A stretch of DNA of 64,000 bases from Nitrospirales bacterium LBB_01 (GCA_004376055.2 CP049016.1:3209456-3273455); one strand, 5' to 3'; positions 33,528 to 43,197 are shown, numbered from the stretch's first letter. Numbers and translations are program-made. Notes: generated by a model from the sequence alone, not told the origin.

Positions 33528-35005
33528 AACGCATTTCCATTGACCCCATCACCAGACTAGAAGGACACGGCAAAATTGAGATATTTCTTAACGACGACGG
33601 AGACGTTGTAAATACATACTTTCAAGTCCCTGAGCTAAGAGGGTTTGAGCAGTTTTGTGTGGGGAGACTTGCAGAGGAGATGCCGGTCATCACAAATCGT
33701 ATATGCGGAGTGTGTCCTGAGGCTCATCATATTGCCTCCGTTAAGGCCCTTGATAAGCTATTTGGCGTCACGCCTCCCGATGCCGCTAAAAAAATCAGAG
33801 AGCTTCTTTACATGGCTTTTTTTGTTACAGACCATACCACCCACTTTTACGCTCTTGGAGGCCCGGACTTTATTGTTGGCCCAGATGCTCCTCCCTCTGA
33901 AAGAAACATACTTGGGGTAATTAATAAAGTTGGTCTTGACGCTGCAAAAAAGGTCATTAACTGCCGAGCGCGAAATCATCATGTGCTTGAGATGGTTGGA
34001 GGGCGTGGGATACATCTCCCTGCTGGAGTTCCCGGCGGCTGGAGTAAATCTATAAACGAAAAGGAAAGAGCAGAAATAGCAGCAATTGCGAGGGAAAACA
34101 TTGATTTTGCTCTTTTTAGCCTTAAAGCATTTGACGATATTGTGCTTAAAAACCCGGCATACCTTGATATCATCACCTCTGATATCTATGTCCATAATAC
34201 ATATTATATGGGATTGGTGGATGACAAAAACAGGGTTAACTTTTATGACGGAATGGTTAGAGTAGTTGACCCTGAGGGTAAGGAGTTTGTGAAGTATCAT
34301 CCGAGTGATTATGTAAGTCACATAGCGGAGCGTGTCGAGGAGTGGTCGTACTTAAAATATCCGTACCTTAAAGCTGTCGGCTGGAAAGGTTTTGTTGACG
34401 GCATAGATAGCGGCATATATGCGGCGTCTCCGCTTTCCAGACTAAACGTGTCAGACTCTATGCCAACTGCCAAAGCACAGGAGCATTTTGAAAGGATGTA
34501 TGAAACTCTCGGCTCTAAAAAGGTAAATGGCAGGTATCAACCGATTCATCATAGGCTTGTAACTCACTGGGCACGGCTCATAGAGCTTCTCTACGCCTCA
34601 GAACGTATGCTTGAGCTTGCAACTGACCCGGAAATCACATCCCCAAATGTTAGGGTAATTCCTGAGCGTATTGTCGGTAAGGGAATAGGCTGTGTTGAGG
34701 CCCCACGCGGCACCCTTACCCACCACTATGAAAGCGATGACAGGGGAGTGCTGACTATGGTCAATATGATTGTGGGCACCACTAACAACTATGCCCCAAT
34801 GACGTTGTCCATAAAGCGTGCCGCAGAGAAACTGATAACCAAAGGAAAAATCATAGAGCAAGGACTTCTTAATAAAATAGAGATGGCTTTTAGACTCTAT
34901 GACCCGTGTCTATCGTGTGCAACTCATTCGCTGCCCGGTCAGATGCCCCTCATTGTCAACATAAGAAACGCTGATGGCGAGGTTATTAGGACTTTTAGCC
35001 GATGA
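33524..35005 (+). CDS. mvhA: [NiFe] hydrogenase large subunit, MvhA-type
   Basis: A 493-residue catalytic subunit that oxidises or makes H2. All four Ni-Fe ligand cysteines are present: RICGVCPEAHH (C61, C64) and DPCLSCATH (C462, C465). The final 25 residues after the histidine would be removed by the maturation protease encoded next. The start MKRISIDPITRLEGHGK is the family start. Overlaps the genes on both sides by four bases. No Sec codon: the ligand that is Sec in some relatives is Cys. Confidence 0.96.
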   Translation: MKRISIDPITRLEGHGKIEIFLNDDGDVVNTYFQVPELRGFEQFCVGRLAEEMPVITNRICGVCPEAHHIASVKALDKLFGVTPPDAAKKIRELLYMAFFVTDHTTHFYALGGPDFIVGPDAPPSERNILGVINKVGLDAAKKVINCRARNHHVLEMVGGRGIHLPAGVPGGWSKSINEKERAEIAAIARENIDFALFSLKAFDDIVLKNPAYLDIITSDIYVHNTYYMGLVDDKNRVNFYDGMVRVVDPEGKEFVKYHPSDYVSHIAERVEEWSYLKYPYLKAVGWKGFVDGIDSGIYAASPLSRLNVSDSMPTAKAQEHFERMYETLGSKKVNGRYQPIHHRLVTHWARLIELLYASERMLELATDPEITSPNVRVIPERIVGKGIGCVEAPRGTLTHHYESDDRGVLTMVNMIVGTTNNYAPMTLSIKRAAEKLITKGKIIEQGLLNKIEMAFRLYDPCLSCATHSLPGQMPLIVNIRNADGEVIRTFSR

Positions 35006-35472
35006 AAACCATAATAATAGGGCTTGGAAATCCCATTTTGTGTGACGACAGCGTTGGACCGAAAGCTGCAAGACTAATCAGAGAGCGGTTGGATAGCGAC
35101 AGGTGGGCGCATGTTTCAGTGTTAGAGGTCTATGCCGGAGGCATCCGTCTGCTGGATGAGATTAGTGGTTACGACAGGGCTATTATCATAGATTCAATCG
35201 TAACTGGAGAGGCTCCCGGGACAGTTTACAAGTTAACGCCGGAGAGTCTGTCTCAGACCAGAAATTGCGGCTCAAGCCACGATATGACTTTTCCTATGGC
35301 TCTAAATATGGGGCAAATGCTCGGAATGGCTTTGCCCTCTCAGATACATATATGGGCAATTGAGGCAAAAAACGTTAACTCCTTTGGCGAGGAGCTTTCC
35401 ACTGAGGTAGAAGGAGCGCTGCCCGGTGTCGTTAATGATGTTTTAACTTCACTTAAGGAATTAAGCGCATGA
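35002..35472 (+). CDS. Hydrogenase maturation protease (HyaD/HycI family)
   Basis: A 156-residue endopeptidase that trims the large subunit after nickel insertion. The family motif GLGNPILCDDSVGPKAA is at the start with the first metal-binding acid, and LEVYAGGIRLLDEISGYDRAIIID carries the second. It overlaps mvhA and hdrA by four bases each, so it is probably specific for MvhA. Confidence 0.94.
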   Translation: MKTIIIGLGNPILCDDSVGPKAARLIRERLDSDRWAHVSVLEVYAGGIRLLDEISGYDRAIIIDSIVTGEAPGTVYKLTPESLSQTRNCGSSHDMTFPMALNMGQMLGMALPSQIHIWAIEAKNVNSFGEELSTEVEGALPGVVNDVLTSLKELSA

Positions 35473-37430
35473 AAATAGGAGTATATTTTTGTAACTGCGG
35501 CTCAAACATTTCTGACAAGGTGGACTCTGTGCAGGTTTACCAGGCGCTTGAGGGTCTTACTGATGTAGCTTACTTTAAAATAAATGATCTAATGTGCTCA
35601 GAAGACGGCAAACAGTTTCTTAATGACGACATAGCTGCGGAAAAGCCCGATAGAATTGTCATAGCAGCGTGCTCCCCTCGTGAGCATGAAAACACTTTCA
35701 TGCGGGTGCTTACCGGTGCCGGAATGAACCCTTACCTTATGCAGATGGTTAATATACGGGAGCAGGTCGCATGGGTAACTGATGGCGTAGATAAAGCCTC
35801 TGCAAAGGCTGCTCAATTTATAAAGGGCGCCATAAAGCGGGTTGGTTTTCATAAGCCTCTTGAAAAGAAATCCATAGAGATGTCTCCGGATGTGTTAATA
35901 ATAGGAGCGGGGCCGGCCGGTTTAAAGGCGGCTATTACCATAGCAGAAACTGGACGCAAGGTAACTCTTGTTGAAAAAAGTCCTGTAATAGGTGGACAAC
36001 CTGTTCTTTACGAGGAGGTGTTTCCCAATCTTGAGTGCGCTCCGTGTATGCTTGAGCCTCTGCTTAATGAAATCCTCCACGGCGAACATGCCGAGAATAT
36101 AGAAATCCTTACACTTTCCGAGGTTGTGGAATTAACCGGATTTTACGGCAACTTCATTGCTAAAATAAAAAAGACTCCACGTTATGCCGACCTCAACCAG
36201 TGCATCGGCTGCGGTGAGTGCATAGGTGTGTGTCCAGTAGATATAAAAAACGAGTTCAATAATGGACTTGACGTAAGACATGCCATATCGCTCTCCTTTG
36301 CAGGAGCGCTCCCTAATGTTCCCTTCATTGATATGACGGCGTGTTTGAGGGCAAAGGGTGAGGACTGTAAACTTTGTGAGCGGTCGTGTCCGCTTGGAGA
36401 GGGAATTATACTGTATGACGATGCGGAGGAAACAGTAGAAAGACGTATGGGGGCGGTTATAGTAGCTGTGGGAGCATCGCTTTATGATGCAGGATTAATT
36501 CCAAAACTTGGAGCGGGCACAGTGCCGGATGTCTATACATCGTTTGAATTTGAACGGCTGCTCTCCTCTACCGGCCCCACAGGCGGACAATTGGTGACCA
36601 GCTCAGGCAAAACGCCTGAGTCAATTGCGCTGATACACTGTGTTGGAAGCCTTGACAGCAATCACAAGGAGTACTGCTCCGGGGTGTGCTGCCAGAGCGC
36701 ATTTAAGTATAATCTAATGGTTGAGCATAAACTGAATGATGCACACATCTACCACCTTTACAAAGAACTTGTGTATCCCGGCAAGGAGGAGTTTTTTCTT
36801 TATAAACGAGCTAAGGAAAATATAAATTCTGCGTTTACAAGATACCTAAACATTGGCTCACTTGAGATAACCGCCGCAGAGGATGGCAGAATTTTAATAA
36901 AGAACACCTTGTCTGAAAAGGGCGCAATAAAAGCTGACATGGTAGTGCTTTGTCCTGCTTTGGCGCCATCTAAAGACACCGATAAATTAAATGAGGTGTT
37001 AGGAACAACGGCAGATACATATGGTTTCTTTGAAGAGCTTCACGGGCGCCTTGATTGCGCAAAGAGTAAGGTGCGCGGAATATACATAGCAGGGGCCTGC
37101 CAGTCGCCAATGAACATTGCTCAGGCGATGACTCAGGGGATGGCCGCAGCAGGGTATGTGCTATCTGGATTAGCTGAAGGAAAGCAGCTTGAGATAGAGC
37201 CTATAACCGCCTCTGTGGATGCTCAGAGGTGTTCCGGCTGCAGAGTGTGTATGCTTTTGTGTCCATACAAGGCAATATCGCTTGATGCAGAAACTCGGAA
37301 ATCCTCAGTTAATGAGGTGCTCTGTCAGGGCTGCGGAACCTGTGCTGCGGCGTGCCCCTCCGGCGCTTTGAGCAGTAACCATTTTACAAATGAGGCTATA
37401 TTTGCAGAGATTGAAGGGGTGTTGGCATGA
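35469..37430 (+). CDS. hdrA: HdrA-like flavin/iron-sulfur electron-bifurcating subunit
   Basis: A 653-residue FAD protein of the heterodisulfide reductase A family. Domains in order: an N-terminal part with cysteines (VYFCNCGSNISDK, LMCSEDGKQF); a Rossmann fold with IIGAGPAGLKAA near residue 145; a CECAPC-like pair in NLECAPCMLEP; a ferredoxin insert CIGCGECIGVCP; then the second half of the FAD domain, and a C-terminal ferredoxin domain CSGCRVCMLLCP/CQGCGTCAAACP. HdrA is the site of flavin-based bifurcation in Mvh-Hdr complexes. No hdrB or hdrC follows, so its partner is not evident. Confidence 0.93.
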   Translation: MKIGVYFCNCGSNISDKVDSVQVYQALEGLTDVAYFKINDLMCSEDGKQFLNDDIAAEKPDRIVIAACSPREHENTFMRVLTGAGMNPYLMQMVNIREQVAWVTDGVDKASAKAAQFIKGAIKRVGFHKPLEKKSIEMSPDVLIIGAGPAGLKAAITIAETGRKVTLVEKSPVIGGQPVLYEEVFPNLECAPCMLEPLLNEILHGEHAENIEILTLSEVVELTGFYGNFIAKIKKTPRYADLNQCIGCGECIGVCPVDIKNEFNNGLDVRHAISLSFAGALPNVPFIDMTACLRAKGEDCKLCERSCPLGEGIILYDDAEETVERRMGAVIVAVGASLYDAGLIPKLGAGTVPDVYTSFEFERLLSSTGPTGGQLVTSSGKTPESIALIHCVGSLDSNHKEYCSGVCCQSAFKYNLMVEHKLNDAHIYHLYKELVYPGKEEFFLYKRAKENINSAFTRYLNIGSLEITAAEDGRILIKNTLSEKGAIKADMVVLCPALAPSKDTDKLNEVLGTTADTYGFFEELHGRLDCAKSKVRGIYIAGACQSPMNIAQAMTQGMAAAGYVLSGLAEGKQLEIEPITASVDAQRCSGCRVCMLLCPYKAISLDAETRKSSVNEVLCQGCGTCAAACPSGALSSNHFTNEAIFAEIEGVLA

Positions 37431-37888
37431 GTAATGGCAGCAGCTTTGAACCCAAGATAGTCGGGTTTCTGTGTAATTGGTGTTCATATGCAGGAGCAGA
37501 TAAAGCAGGAGGGTCACAAAAGAGCTACCCCCCTAATGTAAACGTCATAAGGGTAATGTGCAGCGGGCGGGTTGACCCGCAGTTTATACTTAAAGCATAC
37601 AGCGCAGGAGCGGACGGTGTTTTGATACTGGCCTGCCACCCAGGAGACTGCCACTACAAAGAGGGCAACTACAAGGCTATGCAGCGGCACCGGTTACTTT
37701 TACGTGTACTGAATCAGCTTGGGATAGAGAGCGAGCGGTGTAAGTTTGACTACGTTTCAGCCGGTGAGGGCGATAAATTTATAAGTATCATTACAGAAAT
37801 GGTTGATGCGGTAAGAGCGCTGGGCCCATTAAATAAAGTGATTATTTTAGACAATATCGGTTATAATACAATGGAGGAAAGGAGTTAA
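37427..37888 (+). CDS. mvhD: MvhD-type iron-sulfur linker subunit
   Basis: A 153-residue [2Fe-2S] protein joining the hydrogenase to HdrA. Cysteines: VGFLCNWCSYAGADKAG, VMCSGRVDP and ACHPGDCHYKEGN. It overlaps hdrA by four bases. The order mvhG-A-protease-hdrA-mvhD differs from the archaeal mvhDGA order but has all parts for H2-HdrA electron flow. Confidence 0.94.
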   Translation: MSNGSSFEPKIVGFLCNWCSYAGADKAGGSQKSYPPNVNVIRVMCSGRVDPQFILKAYSAGADGVLILACHPGDCHYKEGNYKAMQRHRLLLRVLNQLGIESERCKFDYVSAGEGDKFISIITEMVDAVRALGPLNKVIILDNIGYNTMEERS

Positions 37889-37891
37889 AGT

Positions 37892-38119
37892 ATGGCGTTG
37901 ATAGTGTTAGATCTAAAGGGAATGAAGTGCCCGCAGCCAACACTTCAAATGACGGTTAAGGTGCGTACGGAGCTTAAAGCCGGCGACGTGTTAGAGGTGG
38001 TTGCCGATTGCCCAACCTTTGCAAATGATTTAAAGGGCTGGGGTGAGAGAATGAAAAAAACCGTCCTTTGGGTCAAAGATGAGGGTAACGGAGCTAAACG
38101 TTGTCAGGTTAAGATTTAG
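37892..38119 (+). CDS. TusA/SirA-family sulfur carrier
   Basis: A 75-residue TusA-fold protein with the hallmark LKGMKCPQPTLQM, whose first cysteine carries persulfide sulfur. The remaining alpha-beta sandwich is typical (LEVVADCPTFANDLKGW). It is 3 bp after mvhD, last in the operon. TusA proteins deliver sulfur to diverse acceptors; here a link between the Hdr complex and sulfur transfer (as in TusA-DsrE-Hdr systems) is a reasonable inference. Confidence 0.92.
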   Translation: MALIVLDLKGMKCPQPTLQMTVKVRTELKAGDVLEVVADCPTFANDLKGWGERMKKTVLWVKDEGNGAKRCQVKI

Positions 38120-38156
38120 GGGTCAGCGACCCCCTGAGGTTTTGGGTTTGCGTTTT
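38119..38156 (+). terminator. Possible terminator after the mvh/hdrA operon
   Basis: GGGGTC, AGC, GACCCC at 38119-38133, starting on the last base of the tusA stop, then a T-rich tract up to TTTTTT at 38152-38157. The T-run is somewhat distant, so attenuation is as likely as full termination. Confidence 0.45.
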
Positions 38157-38172
38157 TTAAAAGTGCTGTAGT

Positions 38173-39447
38173 ATGAAAAAGGGGGCAGGCAGGAGCTTTA
38201 TAACAAACACGTTATTAATAGTTTTTTCGTTATTTTTTGCTCTGACAGTTTTTGAGGTTTTATTAAGGATTGCAGAGAATGTTCTACCGGATTTAAAAAA
38301 CAAACTGGTCATAGGTTGGAAAGGTAACTGTTTAAAAGGTGAGCAAAACCAGCTTGGCTTCAGAGGGCGCAGCATTTCATACACTAAAGATGATTTAGTA
38401 GTGTTGCTTGTAGGTGATTCCTATGTTCAAGCCGGCCACTATCCTTTTGCATGTATGCCTGAAACTGTACTGGAGTATTATTTAAATGGCGGGCTGCAAA
38501 CTGATTTTCAGACCCCGGAGGATGCCAACGCACAATCGGCTCTGTGTACCAAACTGTACGCTGCTGACAGGAATAAACATCATGTGAAGGTTTTTTCAGT
38601 TGGAGCTGACGGCTATGGACAAGACCAGGAGTACATCGGTATTATTGAATACTTTGAGACCTACAAAGCTAATATGACACTACTTTGGTTTACCCCCACT
38701 AACGACATTTGGAATAACCTCTTTCCAACACATTTTCCCGGCAACAAAGACGGCACACCAAAACCCACATTTATCTTAAAAGGAAATACGTTGATCTATC
38801 CCGATGAGGCACTAAGAACAGGCAGACCGTTTCTGAGATTGATAGAACTTTATAACAGAATTTTTTTAAAGTACAAAGACAAAACATGGGAAACACATTA
38901 TCTGCCTAAGCCCTATGAGCCGTTAACAAACTATCACGACTCTGATTCGATCATAAAGTATGATTTCCCTGAAACAGAAAACCTTACAACTGAAAAGAGC
39001 CACATTGCAATCACTCTGACTCCGCGCAGCGAAAGAATGAACTACGGCATTAGGCTTACCAATAGGCTCATAAAGGAGATTGAGTCACTTACGGTTAAAA
39101 ATGGCAGTAAATTTGTTACATTTTGGGATGAAACAGATTGGGGTACAAGAAAAAACGCCTTTTGGTATTATATCTCTAATGATGCTTCTGAGCTTGTGTT
39201 TAAGTCTAACGGCAAATACTATAAAAGCTCAAAACACCAGTATGATCAAAATATCTCAGACGTTTTTAGCGATATAAAACACTACAGGATAGACATTAAG
39301 GAAAAGAACTGGTTTAAAAGCCATGATAACCCTCATCTCAGCTTAAAAGCGCTTGATGAATGTATGCACAAACTTGCCGATAAAATTTTAAGAGATATTC
39401 CGGCAAAATACCATCTCAGCTCTAAAAAAACTATTGACAAAGAATAA
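38173..39447 (+). CDS. Membrane-anchored SGNH-hydrolase-like protein
   Basis: A 424-residue protein with an N-terminal membrane anchor (FITNTLLIVFSLFFALTVFE). The rest looks like a diverged SGNH/GDSL esterase: block I VVLLVGDSYVQAG, a glycine block VFSVGADGYGQDQEY, block III-like TPTNDIWNN, and a late Asp-x-x-His (SHDNPHLSLKALDEC). Such proteins often add or remove acetyl groups on envelope polysaccharides. The substrate is unknown. It follows the mvh operon by about 50 bp but is probably unrelated. Confidence 0.72.
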   Translation: MKKGAGRSFITNTLLIVFSLFFALTVFEVLLRIAENVLPDLKNKLVIGWKGNCLKGEQNQLGFRGRSISYTKDDLVVLLVGDSYVQAGHYPFACMPETVLEYYLNGGLQTDFQTPEDANAQSALCTKLYAADRNKHHVKVFSVGADGYGQDQEYIGIIEYFETYKANMTLLWFTPTNDIWNNLFPTHFPGNKDGTPKPTFILKGNTLIYPDEALRTGRPFLRLIELYNRIFLKYKDKTWETHYLPKPYEPLTNYHDSDSIIKYDFPETENLTTEKSHIAITLTPRSERMNYGIRLTNRLIKEIESLTVKNGSKFVTFWDETDWGTRKNAFWYYISNDASELVFKSNGKYYKSSKHQYDQNISDVFSDIKHYRIDIKEKNWFKSHDNPHLSLKALDECMHKLADKILRDIPAKYHLSSKKTIDKE

Positions 39448-39500
39448 TATAAAAGAATACTATTGACACAATGTGCCAACTGAGGACATATTAGGACACT

Positions 39501-40190
39501 ATGAACCTAACGGTAAAAGATATGGCAGCACTTTTAAATGTTTCGGAGAAAACTATTTACCGAATGATAAACAATGATACAATTCCGTGTTTCAGAGTAA
39601 GCAGTCAGTGGCGGTTTGATAAAAATGAGATAACCTCCTGGCTTGAAGATAACAGGTCATTTTCAAAAAAAGTTAAAATGGATACCCAATCTATTGAAGA
39701 TGAGGAGATAATTTCTATAGCGGAATTTATACAAAGAGGCGGAATCTATTACGATATACCAACCGGATCAAAACAATCAGTAATTTTAAATTGTCTTGAA
39801 CGTATCCAGGCGAGGATTTACGACATGGACACGGGAAAGCTCTTGCGTCTTATAATGGAACGAGAGAGTTTATGTTCAACTGCCGTTGGACATGGCATCG
39901 CTTTGCCACATCCAAAAACATTCGAAACATTTAGTGTGGATTCCTATATAGCTATTTGCCATCTTCAAAAACCAATACCTTTTGAAGCTTTGGATCATGA
40001 AGATGTAAATACTCTTTTTTTTATTTTCCCGAAAAGTGAACGACGCTTCTTAAGGATACAGTCAGTCTTACTTAGGCTTCTTAAGGATGAGGATGTGTTA
40101 TCTATAATTAAGCAGGTTTCACCTTATGATAAAACCATTAGCATTTTGTTTAACAAAGAAGCCGAGATATTCATCAGCCCGCTTAAATGA
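39501..40190 (+). CDS. HTH / PTS EIIA-type fusion regulator
   Basis: A 229-residue protein. The first 55 residues are an excisionase/MerR-like helix-turn-helix (LTVKDMAALLNVSEKTIYRM, WRFDKNEITSWL). Residues about 75-220 form a PTS EIIA-2 (PtsN-like) domain with the phospho-histidine in STAVGHGIALPHPK. This HTH-IIA fusion is a known architecture for nitrogen-PTS-style regulators. It sits 10 bp before the hyfB-like gene, so it may sense phosphorylation state to control the Ehr-like complex; that is inference. Confidence 0.88.
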   Translation: MNLTVKDMAALLNVSEKTIYRMINNDTIPCFRVSSQWRFDKNEITSWLEDNRSFSKKVKMDTQSIEDEEIISIAEFIQRGGIYYDIPTGSKQSVILNCLERIQARIYDMDTGKLLRLIMERESLCSTAVGHGIALPHPKTFETFSVDSYIAICHLQKPIPFEALDHEDVNTLFFIFPKSERRFLRIQSVLLRLLKDEDVLSIIKQVSPYDKTISILFNKEAEIFISPLK

Positions 40191-40200
40191 GAAACTCGCC

Positions 40201-42252
40201 ATGGATTTTACCATGATATCTCCTATAAAATTATCAATACTCTCTATCGCTGCGTTTATAATTCCGGTCATTTTTGCTATTGTAATCGGAGGCAGCAGAC
40301 GGCTAACAATATATATTTCCTTCTCTGTTTCAGCGTTAGCCTCCCTTTCCTGTGCTATTGCAGGGCTTTGGGCGCTAAGCAATGGAATTACACAACAGTT
40401 GACGCTTCCAATTGGGCTTCCAGCGCTTCCCTTTCATCTCAGGCTTGATCAGCTCTCCGGGTTTTTCATGGTTATTATTGGATTACTCTCATTTTACGTA
40501 TCAATTTATTCAATGGGCTACGTAGGTGGACTCAGCAGAGAGTTGCCGACACGAAGGCTTATCGTGTTTTACAATCTATTTGTTGCAGCAATGTTTGTGG
40601 TGGTTTTAGCGGACGATGCGCTGTGTTTTCTTGTAGCATGGGAGGTGATGGCTGGAGCATCTTACTTTCTGGTTATGTTTGAAGACGGGCGCAGCGAAAG
40701 CAGACGTGCTGCATACCTGTACATGGTAATGGCTCATGTGGGAGCAGTTTTAATCCTGCTTTCTTTTGGTGTTATGGCAGGAGTCAGCACAGGGTTTGAA
40801 AACTTTACAGGCTACACATTTGATGCTATGAGAGCAATGGATTTTCCCGTTAAATGGGCAACGGCAGCGTTTTTACTTTATTTTATTGGTTTTTCTGCTA
40901 AAGCGGGTGTTATACCTCTTCATGTATGGCTTCCTGAGGCACATCCAGTTGCGCCATCAAATGTTTCAGCGCTTATGAGCGGAGTAATGCTGAAAATTGC
41001 CATATACGGCATAGTTCGCTTTACTTTTGACATCATACGTGTCTATCCATGGTGGTGGGGCGCTCTGGTGCTTGTCCTTGGGTTGATCTCAGCAGTTATG
41101 GGCGTGCTCTTTGCACTTATGCAGCATGATATAAAAAAGCTCCTTGCTTACAGCTCGGTGGAAAATGTTGGGATAATTCTTATAGGAATTGGGCTGTCAA
41201 TGATATTTACCTCGTTTCACTTGCCTGTTATGGCATCCCTTGCGCTTGTGGCTGGATTGTACCACACGATGAATCATGCCATGTTTAAGGGCCTGCTATT
41301 TATGGGTGCCGGTGCCATTGTTCATGCCGTACATGATAGAAAGATGGATAACATGGGAGGACTGATACGCCGTCTGCCGTGGACGTCTGTATTGTTCCTT
41401 GTTGGCTCTATATCAATTTCGGGGCTACCTCCTTTTAACGGATTTGTTTCCGAATGGCTGACCTTTCAGGCCCTTTTGCTCTCGCCCTCTTTGCCAAATC
41501 AGCTTATGAAGCTCTTGATTCCGCTTGGAGCAGCGCTTTTGGCCTTAACTGCCGCTCTTGCATCCGCCACTTTTGTAAAAACCTTTGGGGTCATTTTCCT
41601 TGGGAACAACAGGGGTGCTAATCAGCATGAGGTGACAGAGTCTGGATGGGCGATGCGCATTGCTATGATGCTTGCAGCTTTCACCTGTCTGTGTTTTGGA
41701 ATCCTGCCAACCATTGTTATAGACTGGATGGATGTTATTACGGAAAGACTGTTTGGGACAAAGTTAAATACCACCTCAGGCGTGTATGGCTGGATGTGGC
41801 TTACGCCAGTTGACCCAGAGCGTGCCTCCTACTCGGGGCCCCTTGTTCTTATCGGCATTATAGTAGTTTGCTCAATAACGTATTTGCTGCTTCATGTGCG
41901 GGCAGGAAACATTCGCAGAGCACCGGTGTGGGATTGCGGATTTCAAAAACTCAACCACAAAATGCAATACAATGCCATATCTTTCTCTATGCCTATTCGC
42001 AGAATTTTTGGTTTTCTATTTAAGATTAAAGAACAGATACGTGTCTCCCCGCAGCAAAGACACCCTGCCTTTCCTGTTAAATCAAATTACTACCTGCGTA
42101 TAAGAGACCGTTTCTGGGGCTGGATCTACAGACCGATTGTTGACATAGTGTTTTTGCTGTCCAGAAAGGCTAGCTTACTGCAGCATGGGCGGATTCACCT
42201 GTACCTTATATACTCATTTGTAACAATAATCGTTCTATTGGCTATGTTATGA
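40201..42252 (+). CDS. hyfB: Ehr/hydrogenase-4-like proton pump subunit B (NuoL-like)
   Basis: A 683-residue polytopic antiporter-like subunit of the HyfB/NuoL family. The core ion-channel motifs are visible: WEVMAGASYFLVMFE, VIPLHVWLPEAHPVAPSNVSALMSG, and LLAYSSVENVGIILIG, with lysines and histidines in membrane helices. The ATG at 40201 is 10 bp after the regulator; an open frame further upstream overlaps that gene and is not used. First of six linked genes whose products build a membrane arm and a peripheral arm. Overlaps the next gene by four bases. Confidence 0.93.
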   Translation: MDFTMISPIKLSILSIAAFIIPVIFAIVIGGSRRLTIYISFSVSALASLSCAIAGLWALSNGITQQLTLPIGLPALPFHLRLDQLSGFFMVIIGLLSFYVSIYSMGYVGGLSRELPTRRLIVFYNLFVAAMFVVVLADDALCFLVAWEVMAGASYFLVMFEDGRSESRRAAYLYMVMAHVGAVLILLSFGVMAGVSTGFENFTGYTFDAMRAMDFPVKWATAAFLLYFIGFSAKAGVIPLHVWLPEAHPVAPSNVSALMSGVMLKIAIYGIVRFTFDIIRVYPWWWGALVLVLGLISAVMGVLFALMQHDIKKLLAYSSVENVGIILIGIGLSMIFTSFHLPVMASLALVAGLYHTMNHAMFKGLLFMGAGAIVHAVHDRKMDNMGGLIRRLPWTSVLFLVGSISISGLPPFNGFVSEWLTFQALLLSPSLPNQLMKLLIPLGAALLALTAALASATFVKTFGVIFLGNNRGANQHEVTESGWAMRIAMMLAAFTCLCFGILPTIVIDWMDVITERLFGTKLNTTSGVYGWMWLTPVDPERASYSGPLVLIGIIVVCSITYLLLHVRAGNIRRAPVWDCGFQKLNHKMQYNAISFSMPIRRIFGFLFKIKEQIRVSPQQRHPAFPVKSNYYLRIRDRFWGWIYRPIVDIVFLLSRKASLLQHGRIHLYLIYSFVTIIVLLAML

Positions 42253-43196
42253 GATCATTACATTTCATTTTCATTGAAGTGCTGCAGGTAATGATAGTGC
42301 TGGCGCTTGCCCCTATATTTTCAGGGTGGGTGGATATGCTTAAGTGTTGGTCTCAGGGTAGAACGTCGGCAGGAGTATTGCAGCCATACAGAAACATTGC
42401 CAAGTTATTCATTAAAGATGTGGTGCTGGCTGAAAACGCCTCGTGGATATTTCGCTTTACACCGTACTTTGTGTTTGGCACGGCGGTTGTTGTAGGGTGT
42501 GTGATTCCAATAATTTCTATGAATCTGTTTTTAGCGCCAAGCGCCGATATTATCGTAATAGTTGCTCTATTTGCAACGGCGAGGTTTTTTATGGCGCTGG
42601 CTGGAATGGACATAGGCACAGCGTTTGGCGGAATGGGCGCAAGCCGTGAGATGATGATAGCCTCTCTGACAGAGCCTGCCATTCTTATGGCAATTTTCAC
42701 CGTGTCACTTGAAAGCAAGTCAACCTCGCTGTATCACATCGTTCAGACATTCTACTTAGGTGGAATGGTGTTAAGACCCTCTATCGTGTTTGCCGCAATT
42801 GCCTTTATTCTTGTTGTCATAGCTGAGGCGGGCAGAGTGCCGGTAGATAACCCTGCCACTCACCTTGAGCTTACTATGGTGCATGAGGCGATGATACTGG
42901 AGTATTCAGGCCGACATCTTGCGCTTATTCAGTGGGGATCTATGATCAGATTTTTTCTATTTTCAGCACTTGGGATAGCGTGTTTTTTACCCTGGGGAAT
43001 TGCTGCCGCAGACACTGTGGGAGAAATTAGCGTATCGCTATTTTTTATTGTGATTAAGTTTGCCGTAATTGGTGTCGTGGTAGTATTAATTGAAACCGGT
43101 TTAGCCAAAATGAGACTATTTAGGCTTACTGAATTTCTCGGAGCCGCGTTTTTAATGGCAACCCTTGGTATGATATGTTTTTTTATTCTGGAGTGA
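42249..43196 (+). CDS. hyfC: Ehr/hydrogenase-4-like subunit C (NuoH/HycD family)
   Basis: A 315-residue membrane subunit that anchors the peripheral arm. The NuoH-type signatures are LKCWSQGRTSAGVLQPYRNI, GGMGASREMMIASLTEPAI, and VIAEAGRVPVDNPATHLELT with VHEAMILEYSG: the conserved acidic residues of the E-channel region. The NuoH family links quinone or ferredoxin chemistry to proton movement. Confidence 0.94.
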   Translation: MRSLHFIFIEVLQVMIVLALAPIFSGWVDMLKCWSQGRTSAGVLQPYRNIAKLFIKDVVLAENASWIFRFTPYFVFGTAVVVGCVIPIISMNLFLAPSADIIVIVALFATARFFMALAGMDIGTAFGGMGASREMMIASLTEPAILMAIFTVSLESKSTSLYHIVQTFYLGGMVLRPSIVFAAIAFILVVIAEAGRVPVDNPATHLELTMVHEAMILEYSGRHLALIQWGSMIRFFLFSALGIACFLPWGIAAADTVGEISVSLFFIVIKFAVIGVVVVLIETGLAKMRLFRLTEFLGAAFLMATLGMICFFILE

Positions 43197-43197
43197 T

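Noticed and set aside
33758..34321. 187-codon minus-strand frame
   Set aside because: It is antisense to mvhA, whose ligand motifs prove the plus frame.
33524..35005. Possible selenocysteine in MvhA, as in some relatives
   Set aside because: The ligand positions are encoded as Cys (DPCLSCATH) and the frame ends normally after the C-terminal extension.
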